NCBI RefSeq assembly: GCF_001274785.1
Contig: NZ_LHPI01000009.1
Coordinates: forward strand, 1 to 64,000
Reading direction: 5' to 3'
Length of the DNA stretch: 64,000 bases
DNA from: Vibrio hepatarius
GTDB lineage: Bacteria > Pseudomonadota > Gammaproteobacteria > Enterobacterales > Vibrionaceae
Below, in pieces: positions 39,107 through 46,971 of this stretch (position 1 is the stretch's first letter; each line of letters opens with the position of its first letter). Both the position numbers and the translations under genes were made by a program. The notes below the pieces were generated by a model, which was not told where the DNA came from, searched no databases, and was given only the letters and a program-made list of their open reading frames with translations.

Positions 39107-39970
39107 ATGAAAAGTACGTTAGAAAGAGTTCCTCAACGTATAGGAGCATCATGGCGTTATCTAAAAATTACTGAAGATACAAAGAATTATGGTTGGCACA
39201 GACACGATGAGTATGAGATCGCTATTCATCGTCACTTTAATGGCACTTGTTTTATCGGCCACCATCAAAGTGATATCAAACATAACCATATGGTTCTGAT
39301 TGGACCTGGGCTACCACATGCCATTTATTCTAACCAAGAGGACGATTTTGACTGCTGCGAAACTCACGTAATTTGGTTTCGAAAGGAGTGGATAGAATCA
39401 CAAATAAACAATTGCCATGAACTATTTCCATTTAAAAACCTGTTATTTGACGCTTCTCAAGGAATACAGTTCTCTCCCAAAACAGCGGAGTCAGTCGTAC
39501 AATTATTATCAGATGTTCTAGACGCTCCTCCCACGAAGCAGATCGCTATTTTATTTTTAATAATTTCACTTCTTATTGAAGATAAAGATTCAGCTAAATT
39601 AACCAATCTAATGACTCCTTCATCGGAGATTACACCTAGTTCTATAAATGAAAAAATAATAAAAACAGACATTTATTTAAGCCAAAACTTTGATAAAGAT
39701 ATTTCATTAAAGCAGCTAGCAGATCACTTATATATGAGCGAGAGTAGTGTTCGCAGAATGTTTAAAAGGCATTACACCGAAAGCTTTAGTCAGCATCTGA
39801 AGAAGATAAGGTTGAATGTGGCCTGTGACCTTTTGATGACCACAAATTTACCAGTAAGCTTAATAATTGAAAAAGTAGGCTTTGACAACCAAGCAAATTT
39901 CAACCGCCAATTTAAAGCATATAAAAGAGTTACGCCAAAAGTATATCGTGAATCGACACAACGTACTTAG
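39107..39970 (+). CDS. AraC-family transcriptional regulator
   Basis: A 287-residue regulator with an N-terminal cupin-like sensing domain (HRHDEYEIAIHR, IGPGLPHAIYS) and two C-terminal helix-turn-helix units (ISLKQLADHLYMSESSVRRMFKRH and VSLIIEKVGFDNQANFNRQFKAYKRVTPKVYR). GGGGGA precedes the start. The gene is clearly AT-richer than the gcv operon, suggesting acquisition by transfer. The target may be the following FAD oxidase gene or something distant; the effector is unknown. Confidence 0.88.
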   Translation: MKSTLERVPQRIGASWRYLKITEDTKNYGWHRHDEYEIAIHRHFNGTCFIGHHQSDIKHNHMVLIGPGLPHAIYSNQEDDFDCCETHVIWFRKEWIESQINNCHELFPFKNLLFDASQGIQFSPKTAESVVQLLSDVLDAPPTKQIAILFLIISLLIEDKDSAKLTNLMTPSSEITPSSINEKIIKTDIYLSQNFDKDISLKQLADHLYMSESSVRRMFKRHYTESFSQHLKKIRLNVACDLLMTTNLPVSLIIEKVGFDNQANFNRQFKAYKRVTPKVYRESTQRT

Positions 39971-40356
39971 TTATGTTCGAAAGCCAAATACATATACACC
40001 AGCGATGTTCCTATGACCTGTATCAAGATTGATCGGGGAATAACTATGCTGTAAAAATGGGAATCGGCAAAGAAAAACTAAATACCCACTTATCAATAAC
40101 CTAATCGAAAATAACAAGCACATAGCGTTTATCTCATCACTTTTGACTAATAACACTTAGTAGTTATTAACCTTTCTCCATTAGGCGTACAGTCTAGTCG
40201 TCGACTAACCTTATAACTTACGCTGTTCTTAATAAGCTGTAGGAGCAGTTTTTTGTAAGACTAAATACTTAGTAAGTAGATGTTTAAGCATGAGTATTCT
40301 GGGCATGCTCTATTCAATGTTCTGAACCCTCATGTGGAACATGAGAGGCAATTCAA
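39971..40356. other. Intergenic region upstream of the FAD oxidase gene
   Basis: A 386-bp AT-rich stretch with no credible gene. Its end holds a small perfect hairpin CTCATGT-GGA-ACATGAG (40329-40345), immediately before the likely ribosome site GAGAGG of the oxidase gene. Confidence 0.4.
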
Positions 40357-41742
40357 ATGAATAGCTTAGATAAATCAAAAATAGACAGCTTCAAAAACCA
40401 ATTCCAAGGTGATGTCCTTTCACCTGATGACCCTTCCTATGACGATGTTCGCCAAATCTGGAACGCCATGATCGACCGAAAGCCCGGCCTTATTGCTCGC
40501 TGTAAGTTAGCAGACGACGTCGTCACCGCCGTCAACTTTGCACGCGATAATAGCTTGTTGGTTTCTGTACGCGGAGGCGGTCACAATATCGCTGGGAACG
40601 CCGTCTGTGACGGGGGCATCATGATCGATCTATCCTTGTTAAACCAAGTCCATGTAGATGCCGACAAACAAATAGCTTTAGTTGACCCCGGTTGTACATT
40701 AGGAGATGTCGACGCTGCTACCCAAAAGTTCGGCCTAGCGACGCCCGTCGGTATCAACTCCACGACGGGGATCGCTGGCTTAACACTTGGCGGCGGTTTT
40801 GGCTGGTTGAGTAGAAAGTACGGTATGACTATCGACAATCTTCTATCGGTCAATATCGTCACGGCTGATGGCCGCCAACTGCGCGCCAGTGAATCAGAAA
40901 ACACTGATTTGTTTTGGGGAGTACGTGGCGGCGGCGGTAACTTTGGTATCGTAACGCAATTCGAGTTTCAACTTCATCCTGTTGGTCCAAAAGTGCTAAG
41001 TGGCCTAATGGTATTCCCATACGATCAAGCCAAATCAATCATCAAACAATTTGCGACGTTTACCCAAAATGCGCCTGACGAGCTCAGTGTTTGGATGGTG
41101 TCGCGTAAAGCGCCTCCTCTTCCATTCCTTGCGGAAGAAGTCCATGGCAAAGAAATCGTTGCGTTTGCAATTTGCTATGTCGGTAATCCAGAAGACGGTG
41201 AAAAGCTAATCGCACCATTGCGAAACTTTGGCACCGCGTATGGTGAGCACATCGGAGTTCAACCTTTTGTAGAGTGGCAGCAAGCTTTTGATCCACTTCT
41301 TACCCCCGGCGCTCGTAACTACTGGAAGTCACACAACTTTAATCACTTAAGCGATGAGGTGATCGACGCTGCCATCGAATACGCTGGAAAGCTCCCTTCC
41401 CCACACTGCGAAATATTTATCGCATCACTGGGTTGTGCGACTAGTCGCCCCGCTCCAGAATCGATGGCATACTCGAGCAGAGACGCGAACTATGTACTTA
41501 ATGTTCACGGCCGTTGGGAGACCAAAGAAGAAGATGAATGTTGCATTGAATGGGCAAGAGAGTTCTTCGCAAAGACCAAACCGTTTGCGAGTGGCGGTGC
41601 TTATATCAACTTCTTGACCGAAGATGAAGCGGATCGTACCGAATCAGCCTACGGGCCAACGTATTCTCGCCTGCAGCAACTGAAGAACAAATATGACCCA
41701 ACCAACTTGTTCCGAATGAATCAGAACATTAAACCATTTTAG
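40357..41742 (+). CDS. FAD-linked oxidoreductase, berberine bridge enzyme-like
   Basis: A 461-residue flavoprotein of the FAD_binding_4/BBE family. The FAD domain contains VRGGGHNIAG, where His76 is the expected covalent flavin ligand, then GLTLGGGFGWLSRKYG and RGGGGNFGIVTQFEF. The BBE C-terminal segment is present (NYWKSHNFNHL; SAYGPTYSRLQQLKNKYDPTNLFRMNQNI is the typical end). The position of the second, cysteinyl flavin link in bicovalent members is occupied by INSTTGIAG without cysteine, so one link is expected. It probably oxidises an alcohol, sugar or aromatic substrate with oxygen; which is unknown. Confidence 0.88.
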   Translation: MNSLDKSKIDSFKNQFQGDVLSPDDPSYDDVRQIWNAMIDRKPGLIARCKLADDVVTAVNFARDNSLLVSVRGGGHNIAGNAVCDGGIMIDLSLLNQVHVDADKQIALVDPGCTLGDVDAATQKFGLATPVGINSTTGIAGLTLGGGFGWLSRKYGMTIDNLLSVNIVTADGRQLRASESENTDLFWGVRGGGGNFGIVTQFEFQLHPVGPKVLSGLMVFPYDQAKSIIKQFATFTQNAPDELSVWMVSRKAPPLPFLAEEVHGKEIVAFAICYVGNPEDGEKLIAPLRNFGTAYGEHIGVQPFVEWQQAFDPLLTPGARNYWKSHNFNHLSDEVIDAAIEYAGKLPSPHCEIFIASLGCATSRPAPESMAYSSRDANYVLNVHGRWETKEEDECCIEWAREFFAKTKPFASGGAYINFLTEDEADRTESAYGPTYSRLQQLKNKYDPTNLFRMNQNIKPF

Positions 41743-41849
41743 ACACTATCGAGGGCATCAAGCAGATGCCCTTCTTTCATCCATAGCGCAAATCTCATCT
41801 CAGCAAAAATGGTATACTTGCTCCACTCTCACTTTAGAACCTCACAACT

Positions 41850-42551
41850 ATGTCTCGAAGCCAACGACTCTTTGATCTTCTTCAGTTATTTCGATGCCAT
41901 AAGTACCCTGTTTCGGCAGAGCATTTGGCGGATACACTGAATGTCAGCGTTCGTACTATCTATCGAGATATCGCAACCTTGCGGGCTCAAGGCGCAGATA
42001 TTCAAGGTGAGGCGGGAGTCGGATATATATTAAAACCAACATTCACTCTGCCTCCGCTGATGTTTTCCACCTCGGAGTTAGAAGCGTTATTGTTAGGCGC
42101 GAGTTGGATAGCCAAACAAGGTGACAACGAATTTGAAAACGCGGCTAAGAATGCGATAGCGAAAATATCAGCGGTGTTACCTACTGACCACAAAGCAAAG
42201 TTCAGCGAAGATGTAATTAGAGTGGCTTCAGTTCAGGGAGAAGTGGTTAAAAACGGACGACTCACCGAAATCAGACATGCTATCAAGCAACAAAAAAGAG
42301 CTAAAATTCAATATCTAGATTTGAAAAATAACCGCAGCGAGCGAGTGATATGGCCACTTTTAGTCGGCTTGTTTCAACAACATCGCGTATTGGTTGCTTG
42401 GTGCGAAAACAAAGACGCGTTCCGCCATTTCAGGCTTGACCGAATAGAGCAATGGCATAGCTGTGAAAACAGTTACTCTGTTAACCGAAGGTTCTTAATC
42501 AAACAATGGCAGCAAGAACAGGGCGTTAGTGATAAGGACATACGCTACTGA
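41850..42551 (+). CDS. YafY-type regulator (DeoR-like HTH plus WYL domain)
   Basis: A 233-residue regulator. The N-terminus is an HTH_11 motif (RLFDLLQLFRCHKYPVSAEHLADTLNVSVRTIYRDIATL); the C-terminal WYL region runs from about residue 130 (IRHAIKQQKRAKIQYLDLKNNRSERVIWPLLVGL). Such proteins sense small ligands or nucleic acids. It is followed 64 bp later by a VOC-family gene, a pairing frequent for YafY-type regulators, so that gene is the likely target. Confidence 0.85.
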   Translation: MSRSQRLFDLLQLFRCHKYPVSAEHLADTLNVSVRTIYRDIATLRAQGADIQGEAGVGYILKPTFTLPPLMFSTSELEALLLGASWIAKQGDNEFENAAKNAIAKISAVLPTDHKAKFSEDVIRVASVQGEVVKNGRLTEIRHAIKQQKRAKIQYLDLKNNRSERVIWPLLVGLFQQHRVLVAWCENKDAFRHFRLDRIEQWHSCENSYSVNRRFLIKQWQQEQGVSDKDIRY

Positions 42552-42615
42552 CAAAAACTGACAGTGCCCTCCGTTACATTGGCAATGAACCATAACCAAT
42601 TACTAAGGAGTGTCT

Positions 42616-42987
42616 ATGTTAGCGTTTGAGTCTGTTGTGTTTTACGTTGAAGATATTGAGGCGAGCAAAAGCTTTTATGCCAAGGTTTTCGATGCTAAAA
42701 GTAACGTGCTGTCGCCAACTTTTATATTTATTCCATTACTTTCCAATCTTAGCCTTGGTTTAAAGCAGCTTGACCAAGCAGTACCACCAGCGAATAAGAG
42801 TGGCGGCGGAACTGAACTATCTTTAATCGTTGAAAACGAAATCGAACTGGATGAACTCTATCAAGAGTGGAAAAGCAAAGAAGTACGCTTTTCTCAGCAA
42901 CCAACAGAGCTGGTTTTCGGTAAAACATTTGTAGCTCTAGACCCAGACGAGCACCGAATTCGAGTGTTTGCGCCTAAATCTGAATAA
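42616..42987 (+). CDS. VOC-superfamily (glyoxalase/bleomycin-resistance-like) protein
   Basis: A 123-residue protein with the paired beta-alpha-beta-beta-beta units of the VOC fold: FESVVFYVEDIEASKSFYAKVFDAK at the start and VALDPDEHRIRVFAP at the end. The ATG at 42616 is chosen because AAGGAG lies 5 bp upstream; an in-frame GTG two codons earlier overlaps that site. Substrate unknown; members include lyases, dioxygenases and drug-binding proteins. Probably controlled by the WYL regulator just upstream. Confidence 0.82.
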   Translation: MLAFESVVFYVEDIEASKSFYAKVFDAKSNVLSPTFIFIPLLSNLSLGLKQLDQAVPPANKSGGGTELSLIVENEIELDELYQEWKSKEVRFSQQPTELVFGKTFVALDPDEHRIRVFAPKSE

Positions 42988-43047
42988 GTAATGTATGTTC
43001 TAGCGTTTACTACTAGAACAAGCTGGAGATTGGGTGAACTTAAACAC

Positions 43048-43332
43048 TCACCCAATATTCACTGAACAACCACCAATGATCATACCGCCACAAGAGACTG
43101 CGTCGCCCACTCTAGCAGCAGGTAGGCCATCAATTTTCACTGAGCTCGATCCTTCTTTGATTGCACGTGGATGCATCGGATTTTTCGGCTTATCGTGTGG
43201 GGCAAGTGGATCACCTTTTCTTGCCACAGGTTTTCCGTCAATTTTTACGGTTGGAGAACCTGCAATGATCGGCGTTGGTGGAAAACCATCGTGATCCGAC
43301 CCAATATCTCCGAGTAACGCACCTTTAGGCAT
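43048..43332 (-). CDS. PAAR-domain protein, T6SS spike tip
   Basis: A 94-residue protein with PAAR repeats: GSPTVKIDGKPVARKGDPLAPH and GSSSVKIDGLPAARVGDAVSCGG, ending GGCSVNIG. PAAR proteins cap the VgrG trimer as a sharp cone and can attach effectors. The cysteine and histidines likely bind the stabilising metal. AAGGAG precedes the start. It is the last gene of the hcp-vgrG module. Confidence 0.9.
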   Translation of the reverse strand: MPKGALLGDIGSDHDGFPPTPIIAGSPTVKIDGKPVARKGDPLAPHDKPKNPMHPRAIKEGSSSVKIDGLPAARVGDAVSCGGMIIGGCSVNIG

Positions 43333-43360
43333 AGTTCGCTCCTTAATAACAATTATCGAG

Positions 43361-44119
43361 TTAGAGTTTTACAACATCATCGATGTTTTGCATTGTGTAC
43401 TTTTCTTTGTCATACCAAACTTGATTGACTTTATCCCAAGGGATAGGTTCTATCTTTAGCCTTTCTTTTTTCGCTGAGTAGTAAGAAGAAGAAGTATCTT
43501 TAGACCAACTTCCAGAACTTGGTACGGCTTTAGTAGGCTCAAACTCCCCAACATACGTGTAAATCTGGCACCCTTTTAACCATAACTTTGTCTTACCGTT
43601 AGGTAATAGACCAAAGACAAAATCAGTCTGATAACAGTTCTGTCCTTTAAACCTCCAACTTGGATGAGGGTACGCCTTTATCATTGCAGACTTGATCTGA
43701 GGAGTAACTTTAACCACAGTCGCATAACTCGTATGTGTAAAGTCCGAGTTCCAATATATATATAACTCATCTGGTAATGTTTTTTTTCCAGTACCCACTT
43801 GATTAGGGATGAAATTTGATGGCCCTAGAGGTATTCCATAACCTTCGTAGCTCTTGTCGTTTAAGCTATGTCTAATTTTATTTATATCTCTTCGACTTTC
43901 ACTAAGAACCAACTGACCGTATGGCAACATCATACTAGTCCAGTTTTCAGCTTCACTAATACCGTAGGCTTGCGATACTCCTGATACATACGTCCAAGGT
44001 ATAGCAACCCCTATCCTCCAAGGTCGAAAGTTATCATCCTCTGGGTTAATTTGCTGAGCGCATGAAATAGTGCTGACCAATGCCAATAGAATTAATACAG
44101 CTCTATAACTCCTTTTCAC
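43361..44119 (-). CDS. DUF2931 family lipoprotein, candidate immunity protein
   Basis: A 252-residue protein with a lipoprotein signal (MKRSYRAVLILLALVSTISC, Cys20). The body resembles DUF2931 proteins: WRIGVAIPWTYV near the start, LPDELYIYWNSDF centrally and TKLWLKGCQIYTYVGEFEPTK near the end. The GTG at 44119 has AAGGAG 5 bp upstream, inside the end of the lipase gene, giving a 17-bp overlap. Its place directly after a T6SS lipase gene and its envelope location suggest it protects the cell against that lipase, but this is inference. The gene is AT-richer than the T6SS core genes. Confidence 0.75.
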   Translation of the reverse strand: MKRSYRAVLILLALVSTISCAQQINPEDDNFRPWRIGVAIPWTYVSGVSQAYGISEAENWTSMMLPYGQLVLSESRRDINKIRHSLNDKSYEGYGIPLGPSNFIPNQVGTGKKTLPDELYIYWNSDFTHTSYATVVKVTPQIKSAMIKAYPHPSWRFKGQNCYQTDFVFGLLPNGKTKLWLKGCQIYTYVGEFEPTKAVPSSGSWSKDTSSSYYSAKKERLKIEPIPWDKVNQVWYDKEKYTMQNIDDVVKL

Positions 44120-46187
44120 ACTCGTGCTCCTTACGTTTGTAATGGTCGTCAACTATGTTAGATGCGTTACCTTTAAAAAGACCATAGTTAAGATCTTCAT
44201 CCGATGAATGGTGAACTAGCCCCAAATTCATAAAGTTATACCTTTGAGCATCTGACCCCAATAATAATTTTATCTTTTCCTTATCCCCATTTTTGGCAAG
44301 CTCCAGTACTTGCTTACATAACTTTCCAAAAAGAAAGTCATTTCCTGACTTAGGATCTTTAAGCTTATCTTGTACAGGATAGTTAAGATGCGCATCAAAT
44401 GTACTCGACGTACAGTCCCACACTAGTCTACCACTTTCCATATCACTTAAGGGAACACCAGAAAACTCAGCCAAACCATACATCACACGTAGATAGAGAC
44501 GCGATAAGTCTCCTTCCGTGTAGGCCCGATAAATAAGCTCCATACTCGCTGACTCTTTGTCTCTGCCTGATCGAGTTATCTTTGGCTCGGTTACAAGATA
44601 GTTGTTTTCATTCCAGCCATGGGCCAATTCTTGTTGTTTCACCACGTCCAACTTTTGCTTCAATACATCGATACGTCGTTGCTTGCCAAAAGTTGGTAGG
44701 TCTCTATCCCACACCTTCCTAATTCGCTGATTTTCCAATAGTGGTAACCAATAGTCATTTTGTGGATATGCAACTCTAGAATGATACCCACCGCCTAAAT
44801 CTGAATGTGCTCCAGGCAATACTAACTCATCAAAATGCGACGCTCTATTAAGCTTATTTAAGGTAAAATTAACTCGATACTCGGTATTCTCATGCGCAAC
44901 CAAGTGAACTGCTTTTCGTACTCTTTTGGGATCCAACCATAGTCGTACTGGATCATTGTCATCATTATGTAATGACACATCGAATGCCAGTGGATTCATT
45001 ATTGCCGCGACCGTGTCAAACACACCAACAAATGATACTTCGCAATTCTTATTATCGCTCCAGTCGAAATTTCTTGTAAAAGCTATATTCCTGTAATTGC
45101 TCGACTCAATGAACCGTTCAGCAAATAGGCTCTTTTCCCCATCTAATACAACGTTTACAAAATGCCTAGCTGCGGCTGCACCACGGCTAAAGCCAAAAAC
45201 ATCAAACTCCAATTTACTAAATCCATCAATAGGCAACTGCTCTTCTATCGAGAGGATTATGTCATCCAATTCTTTACATACCTGAGCTATACCCGTTTCA
45301 ACTTTCGCTACCACACCATATTTGCCTAACCCAAAAGCTTGGCCAGGTATTTCATCTTCGTCCGCAGGTGCGATATCAGTACTATTACCCGTACCTATGC
45401 CTGTGACATATTGAGCATGATGGAACACCGATTTTGAATCATCAAATGTATTTGTCGCGTATAAATCATAGAGTTTTTGAATATTGGTCAGTTCGTTTGC
45501 AGCACTTCCAGTCACATCGCCAAAATCAAAGCATGAGTCGATGAGTTCGGTGGCAGGCACTTCGTTAACCGCTTCACCCCTAGATTCTAAAATGCTTTTC
45601 GATGCTTGGTACGACGCTTTCCAAGAATTGTATCGTGCTTCAAGTTGTTGTTTACCCCACTTGGCACTGTAGGTGTTATTGGCGGTACCATCAAAAAACA
45701 TCCCTAAACGAAGCGTTATATATCGACACCCTTGAATCGTGACAAGATGGCTGTTATCTGTAACCAGTTTGGCCGCACCTAATTGTTGTGCTTGATGGCG
45801 TTTAGGTAAGTCCTTCCCTTCTTCTGCAGTAATGAAATCGCCTAGAGTTAGATCATGGCGAGTTCTTTCCTTGGATTCGTGGCCCAGCGGGTTATCTGTT
45901 AGCCATAGATCCACCGGACAGTCACTGCCTTCAAACGGTGTTCTCTTTTCTGTTTCTTCAAGCCAAGATGTCACCTCCAGCTTCAACTCAACTCTTCCTG
46001 GCGCTAAATCGGTCAGAAGGATTGGAGCTTCGCCAACGGTAACTGGATATTCAGCTCCACTTCCGTCAATCAAAGTACCTGAGATGTCTGGGAACGCTTG
46101 ATTATGCTCATCACGAACAACAATCTCTATCCAATGGGTATATTTTTCACAGACAATACAATGCGAATCGACACCGAGCGCCCTCAT
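44103..46187 (-). CDS. T6SS phospholipase-type effector (DUF2235, Tle1-like)
   Basis: A 694-residue predicted lipase. Residues 1-100 look like a beta-sandwich module. From about 155 the DUF2235 hydrolase begins (LRLGMFFDGTANN). The nucleophile elbow is GFSRG with Ser334, the acid is likely Asp391 (GVFDTVA), and the base likely His461 (PGAHSDLGGGYH), the catalytic pattern of Tle1-family antibacterial lipases. It should be loaded on VgrG with help of the DUF4123 protein and attack target membranes. Its ATG overlaps the DUF4123 stop. No signal peptide is present. Confidence 0.85.
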   Translation of the reverse strand: MRALGVDSHCIVCEKYTHWIEIVVRDEHNQAFPDISGTLIDGSGAEYPVTVGEAPILLTDLAPGRVELKLEVTSWLEETEKRTPFEGSDCPVDLWLTDNPLGHESKERTRHDLTLGDFITAEEGKDLPKRHQAQQLGAAKLVTDNSHLVTIQGCRYITLRLGMFFDGTANNTYSAKWGKQQLEARYNSWKASYQASKSILESRGEAVNEVPATELIDSCFDFGDVTGSAANELTNIQKLYDLYATNTFDDSKSVFHHAQYVTGIGTGNSTDIAPADEDEIPGQAFGLGKYGVVAKVETGIAQVCKELDDIILSIEEQLPIDGFSKLEFDVFGFSRGAAAARHFVNVVLDGEKSLFAERFIESSNYRNIAFTRNFDWSDNKNCEVSFVGVFDTVAAIMNPLAFDVSLHNDDNDPVRLWLDPKRVRKAVHLVAHENTEYRVNFTLNKLNRASHFDELVLPGAHSDLGGGYHSRVAYPQNDYWLPLLENQRIRKVWDRDLPTFGKQRRIDVLKQKLDVVKQQELAHGWNENNYLVTEPKITRSGRDKESASMELIYRAYTEGDLSRLYLRVMYGLAEFSGVPLSDMESGRLVWDCTSSTFDAHLNYPVQDKLKDPKSGNDFLFGKLCKQVLELAKNGDKEKIKLLLGSDAQRYNFMNLGLVHHSSDEDLNYGLFKGNASNIVDDHYKRKEHECEKEL

Positions 46188-46960
46188 ACATACTCCTTCA
46201 TAAAGTTCTTAAGCCTCTGTTCCTCTTCAGAAGACAGTAACAACGCCCGTGCCGCATCTTCTGTTATTCCTTGTCCTTGATGAACTATCAGAGCCAAGGC
46301 TCTAAACTGAGCCTCATCGCCACCAAATCCTTGCTCTTTGCTGTCGATAAGAGTCGCTGTAATTGCGTCTAAGGGAGAGTCGACAACGTTCATGACATCT
46401 GGCAGTTTTTCCCAAAATCTGCGCTCTAAGTTCTTAGCCAATACATCGACGTTTTCAGGCTCGGTAAGATGCGATTCCTTGATCACCCACCAAGCCGACG
46501 TTGAGATTTTAAAATCGGGATTTGGAAGCGACGAATAGCTCAAAGCCTTATCGTTATTAAAGTGCGTCCAGCTAGAAGTGTTTCCCATAAAAGTATTGCG
46601 CTCCGCAGTGCCCATACGCTCAAACATTGGGAAGATAACTTTGGGATCATAGAAGCGGAACAATACTTCTTCTCCAAATAGCCCGGCAGTTAACAGGCTA
46701 CGCAAGTGGGCGAGAACATCCTCTAGCCCTGAATTTGAAGTAATACAAATCCCGCAAGTTAGAATCGAATCATCGATATCAAGCAGCGACTCAGGAGCCA
46801 CAATCCAAGGAGAAAGTGACATCACTTGCGCGTACATGTCACCTGTAAACAAAGGGGTTGCGTTGTTTAGAGAGGGAATGCCATTAATTGCATCTTGGTA
46901 CGAATTAGCCGTCGCTAACCAATACACTGGTTCAGATTGCTCTGCGATCCACGCTTTCAT
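46184..46960 (-). CDS. DUF4123 T6SS adaptor/chaperone
   Basis: A 258-residue protein of the DUF4123 family, which binds a specific effector and fits it to the VgrG tip. Features: MKAWIAEQSEPVYWLATANSY start, SLSPWIVAPES, and the RFYDPKVIFPMFERM segment typical of the family. Several in-frame ATGs are near the vgrG stop; this one has GAGAGG 7 bp upstream, while the ATG at 46975 forms an ATGA overlap with vgrG and is a fair alternative. It sits between vgrG and the lipase gene. Confidence 0.88.
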   Translation of the reverse strand: MKAWIAEQSEPVYWLATANSYQDAINGIPSLNNATPLFTGDMYAQVMSLSPWIVAPESLLDIDDSILTCGICITSNSGLEDVLAHLRSLLTAGLFGEEVLFRFYDPKVIFPMFERMGTAERNTFMGNTSSWTHFNNDKALSYSSLPNPDFKISTSAWWVIKESHLTEPENVDVLAKNLERRFWEKLPDVMNVVDSPLDAITATLIDSKEQGFGGDEAQFRALALIVHQGQGITEDAARALLLSSEEEQRLKNFMKEYV

Positions 46961-46971
46961 GCTCATGCCTC

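Noticed and set aside
39971..40156. A 61-codon minus-strand ORF after the AraC gene
   Set aside because: No ribosome site, no family resemblance, and composition fits non-coding AT-rich DNA.
43034..43294. Plus-strand ORF opposite the PAAR gene
   Set aside because: It is the mirror of a well-supported PAAR protein and lacks its own features.
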